Assembly (NCBI GenBank): GCA_034679345.1
Contig: JAXDAY010000023.1
Location: 124,001 to 188,000, forward strand
Reading direction: 5' to 3'
DNA from: JAXDAY01 sp034679345
GTDB taxonomy: Bacteria; Eisenbacteria; RBG-16-71-46; CAIMUX01; VGJL01
DNA: 64,000 nucleotides
Part shown: one piece after another, positions 18,744-27,161 of the stretch
Layout of the letters: every line of letters begins with the position of its first letter
How positions within the stretch are numbered: position 1 is the stretch's first letter
Position numbers and translations under genes: made by a program
The notes under the pieces: model-generated
What the model was told of the DNA's origin: nothing
Databases searched by the model: none
The model's input: only the letters and a program-made list of their open reading frames with translations

Positions 18744-19412
18744 ATGGCGGGTGAGAAGGCCCCCGCGATTCGCGGGGAGAAGGTGGCCGCGGCGACCGGC
18801 AAGAGCTGGGATCAGTGGTTTCGAATCCTCGACCGCTGGAAGGCGCTGGAGAAGGGGCACAGGGAGACGGCGAAGCACCTCCGCGAAGCCTTTGACCTGA
18901 GCCCCTGGTGGTCGCAGATGGTGACGGTGGAGCACGAGCGGGCGCGCGGCGCGCGCGATGCGATGCAACGCTCATCCGGCGCCTATGCGACGGATGTCTC
19001 GCGCACGATCGATTGCGGCATCCGCAAGGCCTTCGACGCCTGGCGCGACCCCAGGCGCCTCTCGGCCTGGTTCACCACGAAGGCGGAGCAGGACTTCCGC
19101 GTGGGCGGGTCGTATTCGAACGCCGACGGGGATCGCGGGAGATTCCTCGCCATCGTGCCGCTGCGGCGCATCCGCTTCACCTGGGAAAACTCCCGGCACC
19201 ACAGCGGAAGCGAGGTCGAGGTTCGCTTCGTGCGCAAGGAGGATGGGCGCACCGTGGTCTACCTCACCCACGATCGCCTGCGCACGAAAAAAGATGCGGA
19301 GGATCTGAAGACCGCCTGGTCCTGGGCGATGGATAGCCTGAAGTCGTATCTCGAGACGGGCCGGCCGATCCCGCACGAGGAGTGGCTCGCCCGCAGGAGG
19401 AAGAAGAGATGA
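18744..19412 (+). CDS. DUF4287-like plus AHSA1/SRPBCC domain protein
   Basis: 222 residues. The N-terminal part (about 15-72: GKSWDQWFRILDRW ... SPWWSQMVTVEHERARG) matches the DUF4287 pattern. The C-terminal part (about 80-205) is a START-like AHSA1 domain: IRKAFDAWRDPRRLSAWFT, FRVGGSY, IRFTWE and a final long helix TAWSWAMDSLKSYLE. AHSA1-type domains bind hydrophobic ligands or Hsp90-like partners; the specific role is unknown. TAGGAGG precedes ATG 18744. The stop overlaps the OmpA-lipoprotein start as ATGA. Confidence 0.8.
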   Translation: MAGEKAPAIRGEKVAAATGKSWDQWFRILDRWKALEKGHRETAKHLREAFDLSPWWSQMVTVEHERARGARDAMQRSSGAYATDVSRTIDCGIRKAFDAWRDPRRLSAWFTTKAEQDFRVGGSYSNADGDRGRFLAIVPLRRIRFTWENSRHHSGSEVEVRFVRKEDGRTVVYLTHDRLRTKKDAEDLKTAWSWAMDSLKSYLETGRPIPHEEWLARRRKKR

Positions 19413-20671
19413 GGCGATGGCAGCTCGGCGCGTGTCTCCTGGCGGCGATCTGGTCCGCCGGTTGCGGCTCCTCCCGTCCCCCGGCGGCGAACCTCCTGAG
19501 CGAGGTGAACGCCACGGAGAAGGAGATCCTCGCCATCGATCCCGATCCGAGCGGATCCGAAGCGTTTCGTGTCGCCAGACTCCAGCGCGACAGGGCCGTC
19601 CCGCTCGTCGAGAAGGGTGACGAGAAGCGCGCCCTCCCGGTCCTCGAGCGCAGCCTCGCCGGGATGCGCGAGGCGCGCGCCGTCGCCGAGCTTCGCCGCG
19701 CCGAGGCGGAAGCCCGGCAGTGCCGCGGCGCCGTCGAGGAGGCGAAGCGGCGCTGGGAGGAAGCGATCATCGTCCTCGAGCAGACCGAGCGGGTCGCGCG
19801 ACGCGATGCGCCGCACGTCCAGCGGGAGGACCCGGAGCTGGAAGCCTTCGTCAACCCGACGAACATCTGGCCGGGAGTCCCCTACGGCGCCGACGGACCG
19901 ACTCCGATCGAGTCGCAGCAGAAGGCCTGGGAGGAGTGGACGGAACAGGCGCGCGCGCGCAAGATCGCGATCGCCGATCTCGAGGCGCGCTTCCGCGACC
20001 TCGTCGATCCGATCGCGAAGGGAGTCGATCGCGAGGAGCGCTTCCACAGGCTGCATCAATCCGAGGGCGTGCTTCACGAGATGGTCCACCGGGTCCGGAC
20101 GGCCGAGGCGCGCGAGACCTGCGCGCGGGGGACGCTTCTCGCCGCGGGCCTGGGGGACGCGCGGGATGAGGCGTTGCGCGCGACGCTCGATCTCGAACGC
20201 ACCCTGCGCGACGACCTGCGCGCGGAGCTCGAGCGCGAACGCGAGGAGGCGCGCAAGCGTCAAACGAGCCTCTACGATGCGCTCAAGCAGATCGAGGGGA
20301 AGTACGCCCACATCACGCAGACCGCGCGCGGGGCGATCGTGAGCCTCGCCGACATCCTCTTCGACTTCGACAAGGCGACTCTGAAGCGCAATGTCGAGTT
20401 CAGCCTGGTCAAGGTCTCGACGATTCTCAATCAGTTCCCCGAGATGAAGATTGCCGTCGAGGGGCATACGGACAACATCGGGACGGCCGAGTACAACCTC
20501 GATCTCTCCAAGCGCCGCGCTCAGGCGGTCTACGAGTTTCTCGTCAGCCAAGATGTCGCCGCCGAGCGGATGTCTGTCGAGGGTTATGGTCTCACCCGCC
20601 CCGTCGCGGGCAATGAAACGGAGGAAGGCCGGCAGCGCAATCGCCGCGTCGACCTGGTGATCCAGGAGTAG
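19409..20671 (+). CDS. OmpA-family lipoprotein
   Basis: 420 residues. Signal peptide with lipobox S-A-G-C near residue 19, then a long helical, charged region (about 30-300) with probable coiled coil, including a DUF4398-like start (LLSEVNATEKEILAIDP). The C-terminal OmpA domain follows: ILFDFDKATLK, VEGHTDNIGTAEYNLDLSKRRA, GYGLTRPVAGNETEEGRQRNRRVDL. The OmpA domain binds diaminopimelate in peptidoglycan, so the protein likely ties outer membrane to cell wall through a helical spacer. The start overlaps the previous stop (ATGA). Confidence 0.9.
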   Translation: MRRWQLGACLLAAIWSAGCGSSRPPAANLLSEVNATEKEILAIDPDPSGSEAFRVARLQRDRAVPLVEKGDEKRALPVLERSLAGMREARAVAELRRAEAEARQCRGAVEEAKRRWEEAIIVLEQTERVARRDAPHVQREDPELEAFVNPTNIWPGVPYGADGPTPIESQQKAWEEWTEQARARKIAIADLEARFRDLVDPIAKGVDREERFHRLHQSEGVLHEMVHRVRTAEARETCARGTLLAAGLGDARDEALRATLDLERTLRDDLRAELEREREEARKRQTSLYDALKQIEGKYAHITQTARGAIVSLADILFDFDKATLKRNVEFSLVKVSTILNQFPEMKIAVEGHTDNIGTAEYNLDLSKRRAQAVYEFLVSQDVAAERMSVEGYGLTRPVAGNETEEGRQRNRRVDLVIQE

Positions 20672-20678
20672 GACGACG

Positions 20679-21227
20679 ATGCCGCAGGGGCTCGATCCCT
20701 CCCTCGGTCCGCCGCGATATCGGCCCGAACGGCCGTTCCCGCGCTACGCCTATGTCGTGGGGCTGGAGCCGCACCCGCTTCGAAACCCAGAGGGGCATAG
20801 CTACAATGCCCCCTTCGTGTCGGAGGAGATCCTCGATCCGCAGTTCTGGGTAGATTGCTCCGACTATCTCTACGGGATCGACCTCTTCAACTATGGCTAC
20901 TACTGGGAGGCCCATGAGGTCTGGGAATCGCTGTGGAACGGGGCGGGGCGTCGCGGGCCGACGGCGATCTTCCTTCAGGCCCTGATCAAGCTTTCCGCCG
21001 CGGGCGTCAAGCAGCGCGAGGGGGTCGCCGCCCCGGTTCGACGGTTCTGCGTCGAGACGACGGCGCACCTGCTCGACCTGCGCGCGATAACCGGCGAGGA
21101 TCGCTACGCGGGGCTCGAAATCGTCCGCGTCGCGGGGATGGCGCAGCGCGCGCTGCTGCGCGCCGCCGACGAGCCGGCGCCCGAACCGACCGTCTTCGAT
21201 GAGCCTCTCCTGCCGAACGATGGTTGA
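20679..21227 (+). CDS. DUF309 domain protein
   Basis: 182 residues. The conserved block is LFNYGYYWEAHEVWESLWNG followed by FLQALIKLSAAGVKQREG, which identifies DUF309, a helical family that may act as a small metal-dependent hydrolase-like protein but has no proven role. The first about 60 residues are an extension (RYRPERPFPRYAYVVGLEPHP). It lies seven bases after the OmpA lipoprotein and its end overlaps the flavoprotein gene. Confidence 0.8.
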   Translation: MPQGLDPSLGPPRYRPERPFPRYAYVVGLEPHPLRNPEGHSYNAPFVSEEILDPQFWVDCSDYLYGIDLFNYGYYWEAHEVWESLWNGAGRRGPTAIFLQALIKLSAAGVKQREGVAAPVRRFCVETTAHLLDLRAITGEDRYAGLEIVRVAGMAQRALLRAADEPAPEPTVFDEPLLPNDG

Positions 21228-22467
21228 TCTCGCCATCGTGGGCGCAGGGGCCGCCGGCCTCATGGCGGGAATCTGGGCCGGGCGAAGCGGACGGTGCGGC
21301 ACAATCGTCGCCTTCGACGGCGCGCGCAAGCTTGGCGCCAAGATCCTGATCGCCGGCGGCGGGCGATGCAACGTCACGCACGAGCGGGTCGAGGCGGGCG
21401 ACTTCAACGGGTCCTCGCAGAATGCCATTCGAAGGATCCTTCGACGATTCGACGTCGAGGCGACTCGCCGGTTCTTCGAGGAGATCGGCGTGGAGCTGAA
21501 GCGAGAGGAGACGGGGAAGCTCTTCCCCGTAACCGATCAAGCTCCCACCGTCCTCGATGCGCTGCTTCTCGCGGCGCGATCGGCGGGAGTGGAGATCGTC
21601 CATCCATGCCGCATCGTATCGCTCCAGCGTGTGAAGAGCGGATTCGAGCTGCGCGCTTCGGACGGGCGAATCTTTCATGCGCGGCGCGTGATCCTGGCCA
21701 CTGGCGGGCGGAGCGTTCCCAAGACGGGCTCGGATGGCGGCGGGTACGAGCTCGCCAAGGCGCTGGGACACAGCTTGACGCCGCGGATCGTTCCCGCCCT
21801 TGTCCCTCTCATTCTGGAGGAGGGTTCCCCCCTGCGCGCGCTGAGCGGCGTGAGCGCGCCGGTCCGATTGAGCGTGCGCGATTCCGGAGATCGGAGAGTC
21901 CGCGTCGTGGAAGGCGCGCTCCTCTGCACGCACTTCGGGATCTCGGGACCGGCGGTCCTCGACGTCAGCCGGAGCTGGATCCTCGCGCGCGCTGAGGACG
22001 GGGGCGCGCGCCTCACCGTCGACTGGCTTCCTTCGGAGACCCGGGAGGGCCTCGATGCCGGGCTGCGCGAGCTAGGCCCGCGCGGCCCGGCCCGCTTCCT
22101 CTCGGAGCGCATGCCGGAGCGGCTCGCGCGATTCCTGTGCGCGTCAGCCGGCGTCGATCCGGGCGCGCCGGGGCACATGCTAAGCCGGGATTCGCGCCGC
22201 CGTCTCGTCTCGGCGATCTTCGACGCCGAGCTGCCCGTGACCGGCGAGCGCGGCTTTGCCTACGCAGAGGCGACAGCGGGGGGCGTTCCTCTGAGCGAGA
22301 TTCGCTTGGAGACGATGGAGTCCCGGCTTGCGCCCGGACTTCATCTGTGCGGGGAGATCTGCGATGTGGACGGCAGGATCGGCGGCTTCAACTTCCAGTG
22401 GGCCTGGTCGAGCGGGTTTGTCGCTGGGGTGAGTGCGTCGCCTGAGCCCAGTTCCCGCCTCGACTGA
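21220..22467 (+). CDS. BaiN/HI0933-like FAD-dependent oxidoreductase
   Basis: 415 residues. Rossmann dinucleotide motif AIVGAGAAGLMAG (about 5-17) and the family signature KLGAKILIAGGGRCNVT; later LATGGRSVPKTGSDGGGY, THFGISGPAVLDVSR and the C-terminal GRIGGFNFQWAWSSG. The family binds FAD; physiological substrates are mostly unknown. ATG 21199 is also in frame, but 21220 starts right at the Rossmann strand and overlaps the DUF309 stop by eight bases. Confidence 0.88.
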   Translation: MVDLAIVGAGAAGLMAGIWAGRSGRCGTIVAFDGARKLGAKILIAGGGRCNVTHERVEAGDFNGSSQNAIRRILRRFDVEATRRFFEEIGVELKREETGKLFPVTDQAPTVLDALLLAARSAGVEIVHPCRIVSLQRVKSGFELRASDGRIFHARRVILATGGRSVPKTGSDGGGYELAKALGHSLTPRIVPALVPLILEEGSPLRALSGVSAPVRLSVRDSGDRRVRVVEGALLCTHFGISGPAVLDVSRSWILARAEDGGARLTVDWLPSETREGLDAGLRELGPRGPARFLSERMPERLARFLCASAGVDPGAPGHMLSRDSRRRLVSAIFDAELPVTGERGFAYAEATAGGVPLSEIRLETMESRLAPGLHLCGEICDVDGRIGGFNFQWAWSSGFVAGVSASPEPSSRLD

Positions 22468-22516
22468 ACACCTCCGCAAGGATCCATGCGCTCCAGCGGA
22501 CTCCTTCCGTGCGCTG

Positions 22517-22723
22517 TCACCGATACCCCGCCCGTATCCGGCCCCATGTCGTCTTCTCGGTTGCCGTGGGGATGCATGGGTTGGGGTCGCAGTCGGTGTC
22601 GTCGCCGAGGTACGTCCCGCCCAGCGCCTCGCAGTCCTGGTGCGCCGCGACTAGGCACGAGTCATCCGCTAAGCGGCACGCCGCGGTCACCGGCGGCGTC
22701 CCGCATCCAGGCCCCGAGCACAT
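22517..22723 (-). pseudogene. Orphan C-terminal end of a secreted protein with Cys-rich WGRIR tail
   Basis: A 68-codon minus-strand frame ending in CDPNPC ... EKTTWGRIRAGYR. The same tail ends the protein at 32182-32880: both have C-x(6-7)-C, A-L-G-G-x-Y-x-G-D-x(3)-CDPNPC and W-G-R-I-R-x-x-Y-R as last residues. An in-frame TGA lies two codons upstream of the first ATG, and neither other upstream frame gives a signal peptide. I read it as the remnant of a larger surface-protein gene. The rest of 22468-22843 holds nothing else I can support. Confidence 0.5.
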
Positions 22724-22843
22724 CGATCAGCCCGCAGTCGACGCCGGTTGGAGTCGCGTAATCTGGTCTCCGGAGAACCCTGGGCGGTTCAGGGACAGCC
22801 CTCCGCCGCGCTGCGGAATCACTCCAAATCGAGAAGAACGAGG

Positions 22844-23944
22844 CTATGAGCTCGACTGCCTCTTCCGGCGCTCCCCTATGGCGCTGGCTGCCAGCATCGC
22901 GCGAAGCACCTTATCCGGTGTTATCGTGCCCGCTTCGTGATGAATACTCGCATCCGGCGCACAGGCCTTCTCCGCGACGAGCATGAGCCTGTCCGGGTCG
23001 ACGTTTCCGAGGCCGATGTCACCGAGTGTGGTGGGCAAGCCGACTTCCTCACAGAAGGAGAAGACGCCGTCCGATTCCGCCGTCGGGGAATCGGTGAGCT
23101 GAAGTCCGACCAGAACGCCGAAGGCCACCTTCTCGCCATGGTAGTATGCGTGCGTTTCTTCGAGCGCGGTGAGCCCGTTGTGAATTGCATGGGCGCTTGC
23201 CAACCCGCCGCTTTCGAAACCGATTCCGCTCAAGAGTATATTCGCCTCCACAATGCACTCGAGGGCTGGCGTGACGATGTGCCGCTCCGCTCCACTCTTG
23301 GCGGCCGCCCCATGTTCAAGCAATGTGTCATAGCAGAGCCTGGCGAGGTTCAGTCCGGTCAGGGTACTGATTCCGCCGCACTCGTTTTCGGACTGCGTGT
23401 CGCTGCAAGACCTTGCCTCGAACCATGTGGACAGCGCGTCTCCCATGCCCGCCACGAGAAACCGGACGGGAGCCCTGGCAATGACTTCCGTATCTACCAG
23501 GACGGCCGCCGGATTCGATTTTTGATAGAGGACCTCTTCGAAGACGCCATCCTCGGAGTACATCACAGCGCATCCGCTGCAGGGCGCGTCGGTCGACGCG
23601 ATGGTGGGAACAACGACAACTGGGATACTCGCGCGGTCCGCGGCGATCTTCGCTGCGTCGATTGTCTTCCCACCACCCATGCCCACAAGGACATCCGCGC
23701 TCTTAACACGGATAACGTCAGCCATTCTGGCCAGTTCTCGATCGCAGCACTCTCCCCCGAATCGTTCAACGGGCAACGAGTGCGCGGCTAGATCCATGCC
23801 GCCATGCGACAGAATGTCCTTGTAGGGCGTTGGCGAAGCGAGGACAAGGCCCCGCTTGCCGAACAGCTTGATTATCGAAGGCAATTCGGCAAGGGCGCCC
23901 GCGCCTTGAACATACTTACCCGGGAACAGGATCTTCCTGAACAT
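22844..23944 (-). CDS. gldA: Glycerol dehydrogenase (iron/zinc-containing)
   Basis: 366 residues, full length for the family. Oxidises glycerol to dihydroxyacetone with NAD+. Motifs: GMGGGKTIDAAKIAAD (nucleotide binding), PTIASTDAPCS, APVRFLVAGMGDALSTWFEA, TPALECIVEANILLSGIGFESGG. Metal ligands are Asp169, His252 (SAHAIHNG) and His269 (YYHGEKVAFG). CAGGAGAA precedes ATG 23944. By eye the gene is clearly poorer in GC than its neighbours, and it sits alone between two gene remnants. This suggests later acquisition, though no glycerol kinase or dihydroxyacetone genes accompany it. Confidence 0.93.
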   Translation of the reverse strand: MFRKILFPGKYVQGAGALAELPSIIKLFGKRGLVLASPTPYKDILSHGGMDLAAHSLPVERFGGECCDRELARMADVIRVKSADVLVGMGGGKTIDAAKIAADRASIPVVVVPTIASTDAPCSGCAVMYSEDGVFEEVLYQKSNPAAVLVDTEVIARAPVRFLVAGMGDALSTWFEARSCSDTQSENECGGISTLTGLNLARLCYDTLLEHGAAAKSGAERHIVTPALECIVEANILLSGIGFESGGLASAHAIHNGLTALEETHAYYHGEKVAFGVLVGLQLTDSPTAESDGVFSFCEEVGLPTTLGDIGLGNVDPDRLMLVAEKACAPDASIHHEAGTITPDKVLRAMLAASAIGERRKRQSSS

Positions 23945-24167
23945 GTGAGTTCTCCTGCCGGCGAGAAGTCACCGAGTCATGGTGTGTCACTTCATAGAGC
24001 TTCATTCACTGCAAGGGCGGAAGCCGCACCGCCGTTCTTCCCTTCTAGAATCTCGCGGGATCGATGGTACTCTGGGCAGGCTCGCGCGTCGAGGATTTGT
24101 CGGCCCGGCCAGGAGCCGCAATGCTCCCTCGCTGGCCGCTCCACCAAGACTCCGGTCGCGCATCTTG

Positions 24168-24290
24168 TCGGTAGTGGCGGTGGTGCAGGCCGCCGATCGT
24201 CGGTTCGTCTAAGATCGGCCCCACATCCGGGAGCTCGATCGGTATCGGGTCCGGGAAGTGCCGACTCATTCCGAGTTCCATTTGGCCCCG
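24168..24290 (-). pseudogene. Relic of an integrase-core transposase C-terminus
   Basis: Within a minus-strand frame (24045-24440) about 41 codons read RGQMELGMSRHFPDP.IPIELPDVGP ... IGGLHHRHYR. This resembles the end of rve-type transposases, where a Leu-Ser/Pro-Glu-Pro-Arg stretch leads to a final V/I-G-G-L-H-H-x-Y. The DDE core is not present upstream and no terminal repeats were seen, so it is only a fragment. The remainder of the 556-base gap 23945-24500 has no supported gene. Confidence 0.45.
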
Positions 24291-24500
24291 CGTAGTTGAC
24301 GACGCACACTCCACAAACTGCTCCAAAGTGACGGGCGTCTGACCTTCGCCCATTGCCCCGCCCGTCTGATTGAGCCATAGCGCGCAGAGAATCCGACAGC
24401 ACCCCTCGGGATGCATAGCATCTTGCCGCATCCGTCTCACTCGCCTCGGGCGTGAGTCACGGCCTCGATCTCTTCCCCGCGACCGCCTGATGGCCCGCTT

Positions 24501-25838
24501 CTACCGCGTCCTCGGGGCCTCGAATCCAGGACCGTCCCGCTCGATTCCGTTGAGGCCGATCACCGCGCCGTCGGCGTCGCGGTTGAACCGGATGCGCACG
24601 TCGTCGACTCCATCGAGCCCAAAGAGGTCCTCGCCGAGCGGAAGCATCGCGAGCTGCGGCCCGCCTTCTCGCTGATAGATCAGGCGATCCCCCTCCAGGG
24701 TGACCGTGCGGATCCCGTAGACGCCCGCGTAGGCGCGGAGCTGCTCCACCGTCAGGGGCGGCGCCGTTCGCTTGCGCTCCGTCTCCTCCCGCATCCATTC
24801 GAGGTTTCTCTTCCACTCGCGATCCTGGGTCTTCTCCGCGAGGATCTTGAACGCCTCGGAGCGCGCGACATCGAGGGCCGCCTCGGCCGGCACGGCGATA
24901 TCCGGCTCCACGCCCGCCCCCTCCCAGTTCGTCTTGCTGACGGGGTTGACTGCTTTCCCTGTCGACACGAAGGCGATGAACCCATCCGAGACGGGGAAGA
25001 AGCCGCCCGGATTGGCGCCTCCCCCCGTCGCCTCGCCGATGATCGTCGCGCGCTTGCGGTTCTTGAGGTTGTAGGCGAACTCCTCCGCGCCCGAGAAGGT
25101 CCGCTTGCTCGTGAGCACGAATACGGGGATCTCGGCGCTTCGCTTGCCCGGCACGTACGGCAGGGTCCAGTACTGGTTCGTCTGATCCGTCTCGCGATGG
25201 TAGAGGCTGTTCAGGTGGACTGGTTCCTCGGCGCTGAAGAGGTAGCTGCAGAGAAGCTGCACCTGCGAGGGATCCCCGCCGCCGTTCTTTCGCAGGTCGA
25301 TGATCAACGCATCGCTGTTCATGAGGAAGTTCATCGCGGCCACCGCGGTCGCCGCCCCCATCTCCGCCTGCGCGAACTGCCGCAGGTCGAGGTAGCCGAT
25401 GTTTCCCGGCAGGATCTCGACCTTCTGGAAGCCGTAGTTGCTGCGCCGCGCCTCCTCTCGCATGCGAGCCATCCCCGCATCGTTCATCCCCCCCGTGTCG
25501 GCCACCATCTGCGCCATCTCGGGGTTGTAGCGGATCCGCAAGTGACGGTCGTTGGAAAGCTCGAGCAGGTCGCGCCCGAGCGCCTGAGCGAAGGCTTCGA
25601 CGTCATTCTCATCGTCGTACTTCCCGCCATTCAGGTTCTTCCGGATCGACTTGGCGATCTTGACTCCGAGCGCTTCATCGACGTAGCGCTCCCGCAGAAG
25701 CGTGTCGAGCGAGGCGACGACTCGGCCCTTCGTTACGGCGTCGATTGGCGGCGGCCCTCCCTGAGGCTGCGCCACGGCGAGGCCCGCCGAAGCGAAGCAG
25801 AGAATCGCGATCGGCCCGATGTAGGAGATGAGTCTCAT
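24501..25838 (-). CDS. S41 family peptidase (tail-specific protease/IRBP-like)
   Basis: 445 residues with a signal peptide (about 1-24, ending AVAQ), so exported. A helical N-terminal domain precedes the S41 core: GNIGYLDLRQFAQ, ALIIDLRKNGGGDPSQVQLL and TSKRTFSGAEEFAY with nucleophile Ser249, then IGEATGGGANPGG. No PDZ domain is visible. The C-terminal 90 residues (LRAYAGVYGIRTVTLEGDRL) resemble the DUF3471 add-on seen on such enzymes. GGAGGAAACAG fits ATG 25838, which shares one base with the stop of the upstream MarR-GNAT gene; GTG 25841 is possible. Confidence 0.88.
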   Translation of the reverse strand: MRLISYIGPIAILCFASAGLAVAQPQGGPPPIDAVTKGRVVASLDTLLRERYVDEALGVKIAKSIRKNLNGGKYDDENDVEAFAQALGRDLLELSNDRHLRIRYNPEMAQMVADTGGMNDAGMARMREEARRSNYGFQKVEILPGNIGYLDLRQFAQAEMGAATAVAAMNFLMNSDALIIDLRKNGGGDPSQVQLLCSYLFSAEEPVHLNSLYHRETDQTNQYWTLPYVPGKRSAEIPVFVLTSKRTFSGAEEFAYNLKNRKRATIIGEATGGGANPGGFFPVSDGFIAFVSTGKAVNPVSKTNWEGAGVEPDIAVPAEAALDVARSEAFKILAEKTQDREWKRNLEWMREETERKRTAPPLTVEQLRAYAGVYGIRTVTLEGDRLIYQREGGPQLAMLPLGEDLFGLDGVDDVRIRFNRDADGAVIGLNGIERDGPGFEAPRTR

Positions 25839-26836
25839 CACTGTTTCCTCCGATTCCGCGGGATGGGCGTCCCCCCTCCCGCCTCACTAAGTTCCAGCTT
25901 CATCGAGATGCTGGGTCGCATGTAGCGACTCTCCGAGCTTTCTTCATCGTGCACGAGCGAGAAGCCAAGACTCCGGTAGAGGGCGTTGGCGGCGACGAGT
26001 CGCCTCGATGTGAGAAGGACGATCCGCTTGGCACCGAGTAAGCGCGCGCGATCGATCGCCTCGAGGGCGAGCCTGCGACCCACGCCCCGCCGGCGCGCCT
26101 GCGGGGCGACGGCCATCTTGGCGAGCTCCACGGAGTCGCGCCCCTCCGGGATGAGCGCGCAAGTCCCGACGACCCGCCCACCGAGCCGAGCGAGGAGCAC
26201 GACCCCGCCTCGAGCGAGGATCTCCCCCTCGGGATCGGCGAGAATCGCCTCGTCGGCCGGCTCGATCTCGAAGTCGCGCAGGAGCCAGTCCTCATTCAAC
26301 CGGCGGAAGTCGACGCGGTAACGCGGTTCGAAATCGATGATCTCGATCCCCGCGGTCGCTTGCCGCCTGCGCCGGCGGACCCGCTCGTCGATTCCCTCCG
26401 TCTCGAGGGCGCTCTCGATCGCCTCGAGGCTCTCGAGGAAGTTGCCGCCTGCGCCGGAGAGCAGCTCCTCGCTCGCGGCGCGGATCTCCTCCCAGAGAGG
26501 AGCGAGATCGGCGGCGAGCGAGCGCCCCTGCGGCGAGAGGGAGAGGAGGCGCTTTCGCTCGTCGTTCGCATCGCGTCCTTCCTCGAGCAACCCGCGACGG
26601 ATCATCGCGCCGGCGATCTGGTTCACCGCCGGGTGCGTGATTCCCAGATCGCGCGCGATCTGGGTCACCGGAAGAGGCGGGGAAGTCCTCAGGAGATAGA
26701 GGACAGGAAACCACCGCGCCTCGAACGCGTACCCCTCGGCCGCGTACAGGCGGGATGCGTCGCGCATCAGCCGGTCGCTCAAGCGGCGCAGGCGCGCGGC
26801 GAAGGCCAGCTCACGCAAGCTCCGGATCAGATCCAC
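25838..26836 (-). CDS. MarR-type HTH regulator fused to GNAT acetyltransferase
   Basis: 332 residues. The N-terminal half (1-150) is a winged-helix MarR domain: WFPVLYLLRTSPPLPVTQIA, RDLGITHPAVNQIAGAMIRR, then wing DANDERKRLLSLSPQGR. The C-terminal half (about 165-315) is a GNAT domain with acetyl-CoA motif VAPQARRRGVGRRLALEAID and the late NALYRSLGF. It probably represses its own promoter; the acetyltransferase substrate is unknown. The start is GTG 26836 with AGGAGAG upstream. It ends on the S41 gene start, so both form one operon controlled by the palindrome at 26873. Confidence 0.88.
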   Translation of the reverse strand: MDLIRSLRELAFAARLRRLSDRLMRDASRLYAAEGYAFEARWFPVLYLLRTSPPLPVTQIARDLGITHPAVNQIAGAMIRRGLLEEGRDANDERKRLLSLSPQGRSLAADLAPLWEEIRAASEELLSGAGGNFLESLEAIESALETEGIDERVRRRRRQATAGIEIIDFEPRYRVDFRRLNEDWLLRDFEIEPADEAILADPEGEILARGGVVLLARLGGRVVGTCALIPEGRDSVELAKMAVAPQARRRGVGRRLALEAIDRARLLGAKRIVLLTSRRLVAANALYRSLGFSLVHDEESSESRYMRPSISMKLELSEAGGGTPIPRNRRKQ

Positions 26837-26872
26837 TGCAAGTCCTCTCTCCTGCGGCGCTCACCCAGTTAG

Positions 26873-26884
26873 GTAAGCACTTAC
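26873..26884. promoter_or_regulatory. Palindromic operator, probably for the MarR-GNAT protein
   Basis: GTAAG-CA-CTTAC, a 12-base inverted repeat in an AT-rich patch 37 bases upstream of the GTG start. Size and place fit a MarR dimer site. Apart from this the 325-base gap 26837-27161 shows no gene; it must also hold the divergent promoter for the cytochrome gene. Confidence 0.55.
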
Positions 26885-27161
26885 ATTACGCATCCCGCGT
26901 CTCGTTGTTCCATCCCTTCTTTGGCCTGGAGAGCAAACCCGGCAGCCAATTTAGTTGATTACATCCCAACAAGTTATGGTGCTGGGACCCCGGGCGGTCC
27001 TCGGACGGGCGGCAGGCGACGGCGCCGAAATCCCAACGATCGGGGCGATCCTCCGGAGGGCGAGGCGCCGCCGCGCTCTCCATCAGTTCCCCAGCCCTTC
27101 GCAGATGCGGGAGTTGATCCCAACTTATCCCCTCCGTATGTTTGCCTGCGAGGAGGTGCCT

